Below, in pieces: positions 9,715 to 21,186 of a DNA stretch of 64,000 bases. Position 1 is the first letter of the stretch. Every line of letters begins with the position of its first letter. The notes beneath the pieces are model-generated. The model had not been told where the DNA came from and made no database searches. It saw only the letters and a list, made by a program, of their open reading frames with translations. The translations under genes were made by a program, and so were the position numbers. The stretch is from Bacteroidales bacterium. Its GTDB lineage: Bacteria; Bacteroidota; Bacteroidia; Bacteroidales; F082. The stretch lies in NCBI GenBank assembly GCA_015491905.1, contig WGGC01000094.1, positions 16,311 through 80,310 on the forward strand. Reading direction: 5' to 3'.

Positions 9715-9723
9715 ATGTAAGTT

Positions 9724-11028
9724 ATGGGTTCATTTAAAATTATTGGAGGAAAAGAACTTATTGGTTCAATAAAACCACAAGGTGCAAAAAATGAAGCCCT
9801 TCAAATTATTTGTGCTACCCTGTTAACATCATATGAAGTTATTTTAAATAACATTCCTGATATAAGGGATGTTAATAAATTGATTGAACTTTTAATTGGT
9901 TTAGGAGTTCGTGTTGAAAAAATTTCTGCCGATAGCTATAAATTTAAGGCAGACTCCATCGATTTACAATACCTGCATTCAGACGATTTTTCTTCAAAAG
10001 CAAGCAGCTTAAGAGGAAGTATAATGATCCTTGGGCCTTTGTTGGCTCGGTTCGGGAAAGGTGTAATTCCTCAACCGGGCGGTGATAAAATTGGAAGAAG
10101 AAGACTGGATACCCATTTCAATGGATTGGAAAAATTAGGCGCATCATTTAATTATGACGAAGTTGCTAAACGGTTTGACGTTTCTGCAAAAAAATTAAAA
10201 GGAGCATATATGCTCCTTGAAGAAGCATCAGTTACTGGAACAGCAAATATTCTAATGGCAGCTGTTCTTGCTAAAGGGAAAACAACTATTTTTAATGCTG
10301 CATGTGAACCTTATCTTGTTCAATTAAGTAAGATGCTTATTCGTATGGGTGCTAAAATTCAGGGTGTTGGCTCTAATCTCCTGGTTGTTGAAGGGGTGGG
10401 CTCATTAAATGGTACATCGCATACTATGCTTGCTGATATGATAGAAGTAGGTAGTTTCATTGGAATGGCGGCAATGACAAAATCTACGCTTACCATTAAA
10501 AATGTGTCGATGATGGATTTGGGATTAATTCCAAATATTTTTAGAAACCTGGGTATTAATGTTGAACAGGACGCAAAGGATATTGTTGTTCCCGCAAAAG
10601 AACATTATAAAATAAAGACTTTTATAGATGGTTCTATAATGACTATTGCAGATGCTCCCTGGCCAGGCTTTACTCCTGATTTGATAAGTATTATATTGGT
10701 TGTTGCAACACAAGCAGACGGTAGTGTACTTGTTCACCAGAAAATGTTTGAAAGCAGACTTTTCTTTGTGGATAAACTAATTGATATGGGAGCAAGAATT
10801 ATACTTTGTGATCCACACCGTGCTACCGTTATCGGATTAAACAGATCTCAACCATTGCGAGGAATTAAAATGACCAGTCCGGATATCCGTGCAGGTGTTG
10901 CTTTACTTATTGCTGCTCTTTCAGCCGAAGGTACCAGTATTATTGATAATATTGAACAAATTGACCGGGGATATCAGTTTATTGAAGCAAGGTTAAAAGC
11001 ATTAGGTGCTGATATAAACAGAATTTAA
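9724..11028 (+). CDS. murA: UDP-N-acetylglucosamine 1-carboxyvinyltransferase
   Basis: GAKNEALQIICATLL, RASLRGS-type motif (KASSLRGSIMILGPLLARFG), RLDTHFNGLEKLGA. Confidence 0.95.
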   Translation: MGSFKIIGGKELIGSIKPQGAKNEALQIICATLLTSYEVILNNIPDIRDVNKLIELLIGLGVRVEKISADSYKFKADSIDLQYLHSDDFSSKASSLRGSIMILGPLLARFGKGVIPQPGGDKIGRRRLDTHFNGLEKLGASFNYDEVAKRFDVSAKKLKGAYMLLEEASVTGTANILMAAVLAKGKTTIFNAACEPYLVQLSKMLIRMGAKIQGVGSNLLVVEGVGSLNGTSHTMLADMIEVGSFIGMAAMTKSTLTIKNVSMMDLGLIPNIFRNLGINVEQDAKDIVVPAKEHYKIKTFIDGSIMTIADAPWPGFTPDLISIILVVATQADGSVLVHQKMFESRLFFVDKLIDMGARIILCDPHRATVIGLNRSQPLRGIKMTSPDIRAGVALLIAALSAEGTSIIDNIEQIDRGYQFIEARLKALGADINRI

Positions 11029-11184
11029 CCTCCAAATATTAACATACTTTGCATTTTTACACTGATTTTTCAGGATAGTAGTCGGGAATATTGACAGGCT
11101 TTATATCTTTGCTGTCAATTTGACTGCAATATAGTTATGGCAAATAAATTGCATTAATTATTTGAATTTAAAAGTTAAAGCGAA

Positions 11185-11775
11185 ATGAAAAGGGAAGAAG
11201 AAAAAGAAAAGAAAAATATGTCTTCTGAAGAATCTATGGAAGATGTTACCTTTGAATCAAATCAAAATAATGATAGTGAAATGGAAAATGAAAATATAAA
11301 GCCAAATAAAAAATCTAATGGTAAAAATAAAAAAGTAAAAGAGCTGGAACAAAAGGTTGAAGAATTAAATGATAAGTATTTACGCCTTTATTCTGAGTTT
11401 GATAATTATAGGAAAAGAACTAGTAAAGAGCGTATTGATTTACAGTTGTCTGCATCAAAAGATTTAATTTTGGAATTGCTGCCTGTTGTAGATGACTTTG
11501 AACGGGCAATTCAATCTTTTAAGGAGCATAAGCTTAGCGCTGAAGCACAAAAAGGAGTTGAATTAATATATAATAAGTTAGTAAATATCCTTAAGAAAAA
11601 AGGAGTAGAGCCTATTGATGTAGTAAATAAAGATTTCGATACTGATATAATGGAAGCTGTTACAAATGTACCTGCCGGAGACGAGATGAAAGGGAAGGTT
11701 GTGGATGTAATACAGAAAGGCTATATGCTGAACGGTAATGTTTTGCGTTATCCCAAAGTTGTTGTGGGAAGCTGA
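11185..11775 (+). CDS. grpE: Nucleotide exchange factor GrpE
   Basis: YLRLYSEFDNYRKRTSKERI, GYMLNGNVLRYPKVVVGS. Confidence 0.93.
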   Translation: MKREEEKEKKNMSSEESMEDVTFESNQNNDSEMENENIKPNKKSNGKNKKVKELEQKVEELNDKYLRLYSEFDNYRKRTSKERIDLQLSASKDLILELLPVVDDFERAIQSFKEHKLSAEAQKGVELIYNKLVNILKKKGVEPIDVVNKDFDTDIMEAVTNVPAGDEMKGKVVDVIQKGYMLNGNVLRYPKVVVGS

Positions 11776-11821
11776 TAATTTAACGTTCTAATTTTTAACT
11801 GATACGGAATAATACAGATTC

Positions 11822-12973
11822 ATGAATAAGCGAGATTATTATGATGTTTTGGGTGTTTCAAAAAATGCCACAGCGATAGAAATAAAAAAAGCCTATCGAA
11901 AAATGGCTATTAAATATCATCCGGATAAAAACCCTGATGATAAGGAGGCCGAGGAGATGTTTAAAGAAGCTGCCGAAGCCTATGAAGTTTTAAGCGATGA
12001 AAATAAACGGTCAAGATATGACCAATTTGGTCATGAAGGAGTAAGAGGTGCTGCCGGCGGAGCTGGTTTTTCCGGTGCAGGAATGAGTATGGATGATATC
12101 TTTAGCCATTTTGGAGATATTTTTGGAGGACATTTTGGCTTTGGTAATAGTGGTTTCGGAGGCAGTGGCGGAAGAAGGGTTAATAAGGGATCTAATCTCA
12201 GAGTCCGTGTTAAACTTACCCTTTCGGAAATGGCTCACGGCGTTGAGAAAAAAATAAAAATTCGCAAGTATGTTCCTTGCCCTGAATGTAACGGAACAGG
12301 TGCTGAAAAAGGTAGTAAACCTGTTACATGTCCTACATGTCATGGCTCTGGTCATGTTACTCGTGTTACAAATACTTTCCTGGGACAAATGCAAACATCT
12401 TCTACCTGTCCACAATGCGGCGGAGAGGGTACTATTATTAAAAATAAATGTAAAACTTGCCATGGAGATGGAATTGTTAAGTCAGAGGAAGTGGTTACAA
12501 TTAAAATTCCTGCCGGTGTAAATGATGGAATGCAGTTGAGCATGAGTGGAAAAGGAAATGCCGCCGCACGTGGAGGTATTCCGGGAGACTTAATTATCCT
12601 AATCGAGGAAATTCCTCATCCTGACTTGAAAAGGGATGGAAAAAATCTGCTTTACGATTTATACATAAGTTTTCCGGAAGCTGCACTTGGTGCTACTGTT
12701 GAAGTTCCAACTGTTGACGGTAAGGCTAAAGTGAAATTATCTTCAGGTACTCAGGGTGGAAAAGTTTTACGTCTGAAAGGAAAGGGCCTTCCTGATATAA
12801 ATGGCTATGGTAAAGGCGATTTGCTGGTTAATATTAATGTATGGACACCAAAAAACCTTTCTTCCGATGAAAAAAAGATGCTTGAAAAATTGAAACAATC
12901 GGCTAATTTTAAACCTAACCCTACTTCTCAGGATAAAAGCTATTTTGATAGAATGAGGGAGTTCTTTTCATAA
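11822..12973 (+). CDS. dnaJ: Chaperone DnaJ
   Basis: J domain with HPD, G/F region, four CxxCxGxG-type zinc motifs. Confidence 0.97.
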   Translation: MNKRDYYDVLGVSKNATAIEIKKAYRKMAIKYHPDKNPDDKEAEEMFKEAAEAYEVLSDENKRSRYDQFGHEGVRGAAGGAGFSGAGMSMDDIFSHFGDIFGGHFGFGNSGFGGSGGRRVNKGSNLRVRVKLTLSEMAHGVEKKIKIRKYVPCPECNGTGAEKGSKPVTCPTCHGSGHVTRVTNTFLGQMQTSSTCPQCGGEGTIIKNKCKTCHGDGIVKSEEVVTIKIPAGVNDGMQLSMSGKGNAAARGGIPGDLIILIEEIPHPDLKRDGKNLLYDLYISFPEAALGATVEVPTVDGKAKVKLSSGTQGGKVLRLKGKGLPDINGYGKGDLLVNINVWTPKNLSSDEKKMLEKLKQSANFKPNPTSQDKSYFDRMREFFS

Positions 12974-12976
12974 AAA

Positions 12977-13894
12977 ATGGCAAAATTAAGTGTTCAGGAA
13001 ATATTTAAAAATTTTGATAAGCATCCGGCATTAGTAAATGTTAGTTTCGATGTTCCGGAAAAATCAATCTTTGGTTTACTTGGCCCTAATGGTGCAGGTA
13101 AAACTACTTTAATTAGAATAATTAATCTAATTACAATTCCTGATAAGGGTGTTGTCATGCTCGATGATAAACCAATAAATTCAAATGATATTGGAGTCAT
13201 AGGATACCTTCCTGAAGAAAGAGGGTTGTATAAAAAAATGAAAGTCGGAGAACAGGCTCTTTACCTTGCACAGCTAAAAGGAGTTCCTTATAGGGAAGCA
13301 AAAAAAAAATTAAAATATTGGTTCGAAAAATTTGATATTGATTCCTGGTGGAATAGAAAGGTAGAAGAATTGTCAAAAGGAATGCAGCAAAAAATTCAGT
13401 TTATAGTAACTGTATTGCATGACCCTGAATTATTGATTTTTGATGAGCCTTTTAGTGGTTTCGACCCAATCAATGTTAACCTTCTAAAAGATGAAATCCT
13501 GAATCTTAGAGACCGTGGGGCTACTGTTATTTTTTCAACTCATAATATGGCTTCCGTCGAAGAGCTTTGCGATGAGATAGTGTTGATAAATAATGGCAGA
13601 AAAGTGCTTTCCGGAGAAATTCACGATGTCAAAAAACAATTTAAAACCGATGTTTTTGAGTTAAGTTATTATGCTGATAAAAAACTTTCATTAGATACTA
13701 ATTATTTTGAAATTGTCGACTCGGCTAAAGAACGGGATATTTCTATTGTACATATTAAAATACTACAAGATAAATATAGTTCAAATGCTTTGTTAAGGAA
13801 AGCTGTGGAACAAGTTGAAGTTGTATCTTATCGCGAAGTTCTGCCTTCTTTGAATGATATTTTTATTCAAAAGGTTAATGGTTCTTTAAATTGA
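12977..13894 (+). CDS. ABC transporter ATP-binding protein (NatA/CcmA-like)
   Basis: Walker A GPNGAGKTT, signature LSKGMQQKIQF, Walker B LLIFDEPFSGFDP. Confidence 0.92.
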   Translation: MAKLSVQEIFKNFDKHPALVNVSFDVPEKSIFGLLGPNGAGKTTLIRIINLITIPDKGVVMLDDKPINSNDIGVIGYLPEERGLYKKMKVGEQALYLAQLKGVPYREAKKKLKYWFEKFDIDSWWNRKVEELSKGMQQKIQFIVTVLHDPELLIFDEPFSGFDPINVNLLKDEILNLRDRGATVIFSTHNMASVEELCDEIVLINNGRKVLSGEIHDVKKQFKTDVFELSYYADKKLSLDTNYFEIVDSAKERDISIVHIKILQDKYSSNALLRKAVEQVEVVSYREVLPSLNDIFIQKVNGSLN

Positions 13895-13901
13895 AATTAT
13901 A

Positions 13902-14657
13902 ATGAAAAATATAATTCCTGATATATACTTGTATTGTGATGGATGGTGTGATAAATGTGGTTACTCGTCCGTATGTGAGGTAAATACATTTCATGACGAT
14001 AGAAATAATTTAACTCTTCATGATGAAAATAACCTTAAATTCTGGTCAGATTTTATGAAAGACCTGATAGAAATTAAAGATAGTGTTATTAGCCTTGGTG
14101 ATAAAGAAAATGTTGATTGGAATACTTATGACGGTATTCAACGAAGAACCCGTCATGATTTGTTTCAGGGAAAGAAAGTTGTCGGAGATTTATTACCTGC
14201 AGGCAGATTATATGAGGACTTTGTAGATGATTGGATTGATGCTATGGGAGAAAATGGGAAAATTGTTGTTGATAATAATGTTTCTCCTCCGGAATTTAAA
14301 GTGTCAGAAAAATATAATTCCCTGAAAAATATTGATAAGATTAATAATTCTATTGGTATTTTAATTTATTATCAACTAAAGATTTATTTGAAATTATCCA
14401 GAACTTTATATACAAGTAACAAAGAGAAGGATGATGATAATTCTGATCTGCCTTCCTCCAACGGAACCGCTAAAACATTAATTGAGATGCTGGAAAGGTC
14501 ACTTGTTTCATGGTTCAATATATATGATGCTTTTGGCGATGAGGCATCGGGAATCGAGAAAAAAGCAATGATTCACCTTATTAAACTTATAAAGAATATA
14601 GAAAAGGATTTCCCTGATGCCAGAGATTATATTCGTCCTGGTTTTGATGAGCTTTAA
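13902..14657 (+). CDS. Uncharacterised protein with N-terminal C-x3-C-x2-C-x5-C cluster
   Basis: MKNIIPDIYLYCDGWCDKCGYSSVCEV; no family recognised. Confidence 0.75.
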   Translation: MKNIIPDIYLYCDGWCDKCGYSSVCEVNTFHDDRNNLTLHDENNLKFWSDFMKDLIEIKDSVISLGDKENVDWNTYDGIQRRTRHDLFQGKKVVGDLLPAGRLYEDFVDDWIDAMGENGKIVVDNNVSPPEFKVSEKYNSLKNIDKINNSIGILIYYQLKIYLKLSRTLYTSNKEKDDDNSDLPSSNGTAKTLIEMLERSLVSWFNIYDAFGDEASGIEKKAMIHLIKLIKNIEKDFPDARDYIRPGFDEL

Positions 14658-14740
14658 TAAATTGCTATAATACTCAAAGATTTTATTATTCTGTTTATTG
14701 AGAGTTTTTTATACTATTTATTTACAATCATCAAATATAA

Positions 14741-14768
14741 GTTTGGGCAGATATATATCTGCCCAAAC
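14741..14768. terminator. 28-bp perfect palindrome between convergent genes, probable bidirectional terminator
   Basis: GTTTGGGCAGATATATATCTGCCCAAAC. Confidence 0.65.
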
Positions 14769-14808
14769 GGTAAATGCTAATTTCAGCTTCTGTTTTATTA
14801 AAGCTGTT

Positions 14809-16269
14809 TTAATTCTTATTATTTTTCTTTTTATTGGTGTTCGTTACCCAATGATGTTTAAAATGACATGTTTGATAAGCAGGAATTATTCGGATATAAG
14901 TTTTACGTGCTTTGTCATTAATCCAGTTGTCTATGGCCTTTTGCTGCTTATTTAGAAGTGCCCATTGCTCAATTTTACTATAATCTAGTTTTAAATTTGC
15001 CCGGTGAGGAGGAATTTTTTTTGCTAAATAAAGTATCCTATAGGCTTCTTTTTGTTCTTCTGTTTTGAAAGGCTCCGGATTGGATATGGTACCAGGCTTC
15101 ATATTGTTTATAGTAAATGAAACTTGTGGGCTTAATTGTTCTCCTTCAAATTCTACACCTCCGGTTTGTGGGTTTATTAAATACCCTCCATTATTTTTCT
15201 CTTTTCCCTGTGAAAATTCAATTACTGCCTTATCAAAAGTAAGGGAGTCTTCTCTTATTAACTTTGCTACAGAGTCTAACTTATGTTTTGCTTCCTGCAA
15301 TGCAATTGGTGATACTTTGGGTATTAATAAAATATGCCTTACATTGATATAGTCACCTTTTTTTGCAATCATTTGGATGATATGATATCCGGCTTTTGTT
15401 TCAACAACATCTGAAATTTCCCCCGGCTTTAATTTATACGCTGCAGCCTCAAAAGCAGGGTATAGTTGACCATGTCCATAAAAACCCAACTCTCCACCTT
15501 TCTTTGCAGATCCGGGATCCTCAGAATATAAAACTGCTAGCGTTGCAAAACTCTCTCCATTTAATATTCTTTTTCTTAACTCAAGTAATTCCTTTTTGAT
15601 TCTTAGTTTTTCTTTTATACTAACAGGAGGTTCTCTGACAATCTGGCGAATAACATATTCGGTTTTAATTAAAGGAATACTGTCTTTAGGCATATTTTTA
15701 TAAAATTGCTGAATCTCTGAAGGTGTTACCGTCACATCACCAATAATTTTTCTCTGAACTTGTTGTGCTAATAATTGGTTTTCTACAATATCATGCAATT
15801 CCGACTTAATTTGCGAAAGTGTTTTACCATAATACTTTTCCATCCTCTCCTGACTGCCAAACTGGTTGATAAATGTCGATAACCTTCTTTCCAACTCTCC
15901 TTGAACTTGTGTTTCATCAACAGTTAAACTGTCAAATTGTGCCTGAGCAACCATGAGCTTTTGGTAGAGTAAACTTTCAAGAATATCACATTTTACATCT
16001 GACTCTGTTCCCTGAATGCTTCCCTGCATCCTGTAACTTAAATACTGATTGGCTATCTCTGATTTTAAAATAACATTGTTGCCAACTACTGCTACAACCT
16101 GATTAATTATTTTTCCTGATGGTTGTTTTTTGTTTTTTGTGATACCGGTTTCCTGAGCAACAATATTCTGTGTAGATAAAAACAGGAAAATTATTCCGGT
16201 TATTATAGCTGAAAAATTTGCTATAGTTCTAATTTTAATTCTTTTATTTGTCATATTAATAAATCTCAA
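14809..16269 (-). CDS. SurA-like periplasmic peptidyl-prolyl isomerase
   Basis: Signal sequence; INQVVAVVGNNVILKSEI; parvulin motifs (GELGFYGHGQLYPAFEAAAYKLKPGEISDVVETKAGYHIIQM). Confidence 0.92.
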   Translation of the reverse strand: MRFINMTNKRIKIRTIANFSAIITGIIFLFLSTQNIVAQETGITKNKKQPSGKIINQVVAVVGNNVILKSEIANQYLSYRMQGSIQGTESDVKCDILESLLYQKLMVAQAQFDSLTVDETQVQGELERRLSTFINQFGSQERMEKYYGKTLSQIKSELHDIVENQLLAQQVQRKIIGDVTVTPSEIQQFYKNMPKDSIPLIKTEYVIRQIVREPPVSIKEKLRIKKELLELRKRILNGESFATLAVLYSEDPGSAKKGGELGFYGHGQLYPAFEAAAYKLKPGEISDVVETKAGYHIIQMIAKKGDYINVRHILLIPKVSPIALQEAKHKLDSVAKLIREDSLTFDKAVIEFSQGKEKNNGGYLINPQTGGVEFEGEQLSPQVSFTINNMKPGTISNPEPFKTEEQKEAYRILYLAKKIPPHRANLKLDYSKIEQWALLNKQQKAIDNWINDKARKTYIRIIPAYQTCHFKHHWVTNTNKKKNNKN

Positions 16270-17158
16270 ATTCTTTTTGTTTGGCTGCTTCTTTAAAAAT
16301 TTGTTTTCTTAAACGAGCAATTAATTGTTTTTTTCTTTTATTTAAAATAATACTTTTTATAAATACAGATTCTAAATCTATTGGCGATATTTCATCCTTA
16401 ATTTTAAAGTTGACAAATTTAACCAGATATATTTTGTTTTCACCTTTTAAATAAATTATTCTGTGATTTTTTAAATATATTCCTTGATTATAGGTTTCTA
16501 TGGGTATAACCTTTATTACCTCATTAAAAGGATACCACGTATTAGTATCAGTTGAGTATGTTAATGACCGTGTTGGAGCATACCTGTCAAGCGAATCTAG
16601 TAAAATACTGTCAGGTAATCGTAAAATCTTTTTATAGTTATGTTCTAATTTTTTAATATTTTCTGCTTTTCTATCCAGAATAACGTAAATTATCTTAACA
16701 ATATTTTCCTTTAGTTCAAAATCTTTTAAATGGTTTTGATAATAGTGCTTAATTTCATTTTCACTAACCAATGTGTCCAGATTTTGTTTTACATATTCCG
16801 ATTCATATTGATAGGTTATTAATGAGTTTCTGTAGTCTTCTAATTGCTTTTCAAATTTTAATTTTTCTTCGGGAAGGTTTTTTTCTGCTTGTTGTAATAA
16901 TAACTGTGTGTTTATCCATTTGTTAATAAAGCTATGAGCAATTAACAAACTGTCTCTTTTTGAGGCTTTAGGTGGAATTATATTTTGTAAGTCACTTTCA
17001 TATAAATATTTTGTGTTTACACGCGCCAATGGTATGTCTTTATTTTTCCCTTTCTTTGGTGTGCATCCTGATAAAAGAAAAAAAGAAATAAAAACAGATA
17101 ATATCGCTAATGAAATTAACGGAATTTTATTTTTTAAATACGTTAACCAATGTTTCAT
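16256..17158 (-). CDS. Lipoprotein with SurA-N-like region, no obvious parvulin core
   Basis: Lipobox LLSGC; helical region; no GGELG...GYHI motif. Confidence 0.75.
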   Translation of the reverse strand: MKHWLTYLKNKIPLISLAILSVFISFFLLSGCTPKKGKNKDIPLARVNTKYLYESDLQNIIPPKASKRDSLLIAHSFINKWINTQLLLQQAEKNLPEEKLKFEKQLEDYRNSLITYQYESEYVKQNLDTLVSENEIKHYYQNHLKDFELKENIVKIIYVILDRKAENIKKLEHNYKKILRLPDSILLDSLDRYAPTRSLTYSTDTNTWYPFNEVIKVIPIETYNQGIYLKNHRIIYLKGENKIYLVKFVNFKIKDEISPIDLESVFIKSIILNKRKKQLIARLRKQIFKEAAKQKEFEIY

Positions 17159-19179
17159 AGCTTTCTGTTATGTGATAGTTTCTTTTTTAACTTCCTGAGT
17201 GTTTTTTGATTTATCTGAACTCCATAACGCTCCTTTAATTGTTTAATCCATTCTCTATCTAACAGATCCTGATAATCTGATATTATTTCACCAAGTGCCT
17301 GATTATATGTCTTAATTGATTTTGGAAATATGTTTTTAACATAAACAAATACCTCTGTATTATTGTTTGAATTAATGGGACCTGACCAACTTCTTTTTTC
17401 CCAACTTATATGTTTTAATATTTTATTCTCCCCTCTTATAAATGTACCTGTATCTATTTTTACCATTGATGAAAGTGTGGAATTTTGACCTTTTATAATT
17501 GCTGCTAAGGAGTCCCCGGGTATTTTAGCGGATATAAATTTTTCTAACGTGGATAAAACTCTTTCTGGAAATGTGAACGTAATTACCTGTATTCTTTTTG
17601 GCTGAATATAACTTTCTTTATGATTATTGTAAAACTTTTTTAATCCTACACTATCCGATGATGCTTTTGACCAAACCATTTTATCTGTCAGGTTAAATAA
17701 AAGTATTCCATCATGGTATTCTTTCATTAACTCTTTAAACTCAGGGTTCTTTTCTTCCAGATGCTTGTCTTCATAGTTAAATAGCTTATAATCAATAAAT
17801 TTATTTAATAAATTATTTAAGGCAATAACTGTATTTTTACCATGTAAATTATTTTTATTTTCCAGAAAATACTTCCCGAACTCTTTAGTGGTTATTGTTT
17901 CTTTGTTCTTTTTACCCAAAGTGAATAGTGTTTTGGGGACTAATGTTTTGAGGTATTGAGGTGCCTTTCCTTTGTTTATTTCAGAAGCTAAGTTTGCGAG
18001 AAAATTTGATGAATTGTTTTTATTGATTTTTAAATCATTTTCCTTTTTTAATCGCTTAATAACCGCCTGCTTTTCAATAGTAATTCTATTTCCCGATTTT
18101 ATCCTTTCATATATTTTAGATTCTTCAGATTTAAAATCACCGGGACGATTCCTTTTTATCAAACGAATGATATGGAAACCGTAAATAGTTTGAAATGGTT
18201 TAGATATCTCACCTGGCTTGAGTGTGTCTATTGTCTCTACAAATTGAGGTACAATCCTATCCGAAGTAAATCGGGGCAATTTACCGCCAAGTAATGCTGA
18301 GCCTTTATCTTCTGAATATTTACGGGCAGCTTTCTCAAAAGACATTCCTTTTATAATTTGATTATAAATGGAATGTATTTTTTTTGACTTCTGTAATGAA
18401 TCCTTAATATTCGATCCTGCTGGTAACGCAACAAATATATGTTCCACTTCCGCTACACCCATAGCGGGTTTCTTATCTGTAATTTTTAAAATGTGGTACC
18501 CATAACGGGTTCTTACAGGTTTGGATATTTTTCCAACAGGGGTGTTATATGCCGCATTTTCAAAAGGATAAACCATGCTGAAAACAGTAAAATAACCAAG
18601 GTCACCATGATTTCCTTTTTTACCTCTTCTCTTGCCGGCAATTACTTTTTGATCTCTTGCCGATGCATCATCGGAATATTCTTGTGCGGCAATTCCAAAA
18701 TTTTTACCATTTATTATTTCAGTACGTATCTTTTGAATTTTATTCCAGGCTTTTAAGGTGTCTTCAGGAGTCGGATTTACAGGTAACTTTACAAGAATAT
18801 GACTCGCTCGTACATCATATTGCATCCTCTGCCAGGCTTGTTTAGCCAAATCGTTAATCACTTTTTTATCGGTAAAATATGGTTTGGCTAACTGTTTCCG
18901 GTATGATTTTAATTCTCTTTTAAAACTTGCAAGTGTGTCTAATCCTAATCTTTCTGCTTCTAATACTTTTAACCTGAAGTTTATATATAATTGCAGATTT
19001 TCTTCTACTGAAATAGTGTCCTTTTCTCCTGTGTTATTCTTTTTGTATAAAGCAAGAAAATCAGCTACAGTAATAGTTTGATTTCCTGCTTTTGCTAACT
19101 CTTTATTGTTAAATCTCTTTTGCGCCGGTGAAATATTCCATGAAAATATAACTATAAGTAAAAGAAAAAGCTGTTTCAT
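17155..19179 (-). CDS. PpiC-type peptidyl-prolyl isomerase with two parvulin domains
   Basis: Two domains: HGDLGYFTVFSMVYPFENAAY...YGYHILKI and GGKLPRFTSDRIVPQFVETIDTL...YGFHIIRL. Confidence 0.92.
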   Translation of the reverse strand: MKQLFLLLIVIFSWNISPAQKRFNNKELAKAGNQTITVADFLALYKKNNTGEKDTISVEENLQLYINFRLKVLEAERLGLDTLASFKRELKSYRKQLAKPYFTDKKVINDLAKQAWQRMQYDVRASHILVKLPVNPTPEDTLKAWNKIQKIRTEIINGKNFGIAAQEYSDDASARDQKVIAGKRRGKKGNHGDLGYFTVFSMVYPFENAAYNTPVGKISKPVRTRYGYHILKITDKKPAMGVAEVEHIFVALPAGSNIKDSLQKSKKIHSIYNQIIKGMSFEKAARKYSEDKGSALLGGKLPRFTSDRIVPQFVETIDTLKPGEISKPFQTIYGFHIIRLIKRNRPGDFKSEESKIYERIKSGNRITIEKQAVIKRLKKENDLKINKNNSSNFLANLASEINKGKAPQYLKTLVPKTLFTLGKKNKETITTKEFGKYFLENKNNLHGKNTVIALNNLLNKFIDYKLFNYEDKHLEEKNPEFKELMKEYHDGILLFNLTDKMVWSKASSDSVGLKKFYNNHKESYIQPKRIQVITFTFPERVLSTLEKFISAKIPGDSLAAIIKGQNSTLSSMVKIDTGTFIRGENKILKHISWEKRSWSGPINSNNNTEVFVYVKNIFPKSIKTYNQALGEIISDYQDLLDREWIKQLKERYGVQINQKTLRKLKKKLSHNRKL

Positions 19180-19223
19180 TTTTCCTATTTATTTAAATTT
19201 AAAAAAGTTTTCAAAAATAACCC

Positions 19224-20738
<1,515 letters not shown>

Positions 20739-20828
20739 TTAGTGTGTGCCACGGAATTGATTTTGATGGTATATTTAAGATGTTTTAACGATTTTTTATT
20801 TTTATAGTACTAATAAATTTATAATTAC

Positions 20829-21053
20829 TATGTTAGTATGTTTTTGGGCGGCCCACGCTATGGCGTGGCGGGCTGACCGTTACAAGTCCTCGCCAATATA
20901 CTGTGTTCGGCTAAGTAAATGCGTGGCTCCTTTGTCGCCCCTTATTTACAAGCCTCCATCAGTATTTGCCTTGCGGGCTTTTCACTAACATCCCTGCCGC
21001 AAATTCGTTCTCGGTATAGGCTGAAACTTACCAAATTATAACTTACTAACATA
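20829..21053. repeat. GC-rich intergenic repeat-like element with 10-bp terminal inverted repeats
   Basis: TATGTTAGTA (20829-20838) / TACTAACATA (21044-21053); CCACGC-TATG-GCGTGG hairpin; two internal CGGGCT...CCT modules; no ORF. Confidence 0.65.
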
Positions 21054-21174
21054 AAGTTGATTTATCTTATAATACTAATATATCTGCTGATTTTTACTAA
21101 TCCTGAATGCGTATATATCTATGTAAAATAAATTCTACCTTATTATTTTAGTTAATAAATAAAATAAAATTAAA

Positions 21175-21182
21175 TACCTTTG
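21175..21182 (+). promoter_or_regulatory. -7 box TACCTTTG for priA, 4 nt before the ATG
   Basis: Exact TAnnTTTG; ATG at 21187. Confidence 0.6.
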
Positions 21183-21186
21183 TTTT

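Noticed and set aside
12011-12463. 150-aa minus-strand ORF opposite dnaJ
   Set aside because: Mirror ORF over a confidently coding gene; low-complexity Ser/Thr-rich translation with no recognisable motif.
14698-14955. 85-aa plus-strand ORF across the convergent intergenic palindrome
   Set aside because: Runs through the perfect palindrome and the antisense 3' end of the SurA-like gene; no family signal.
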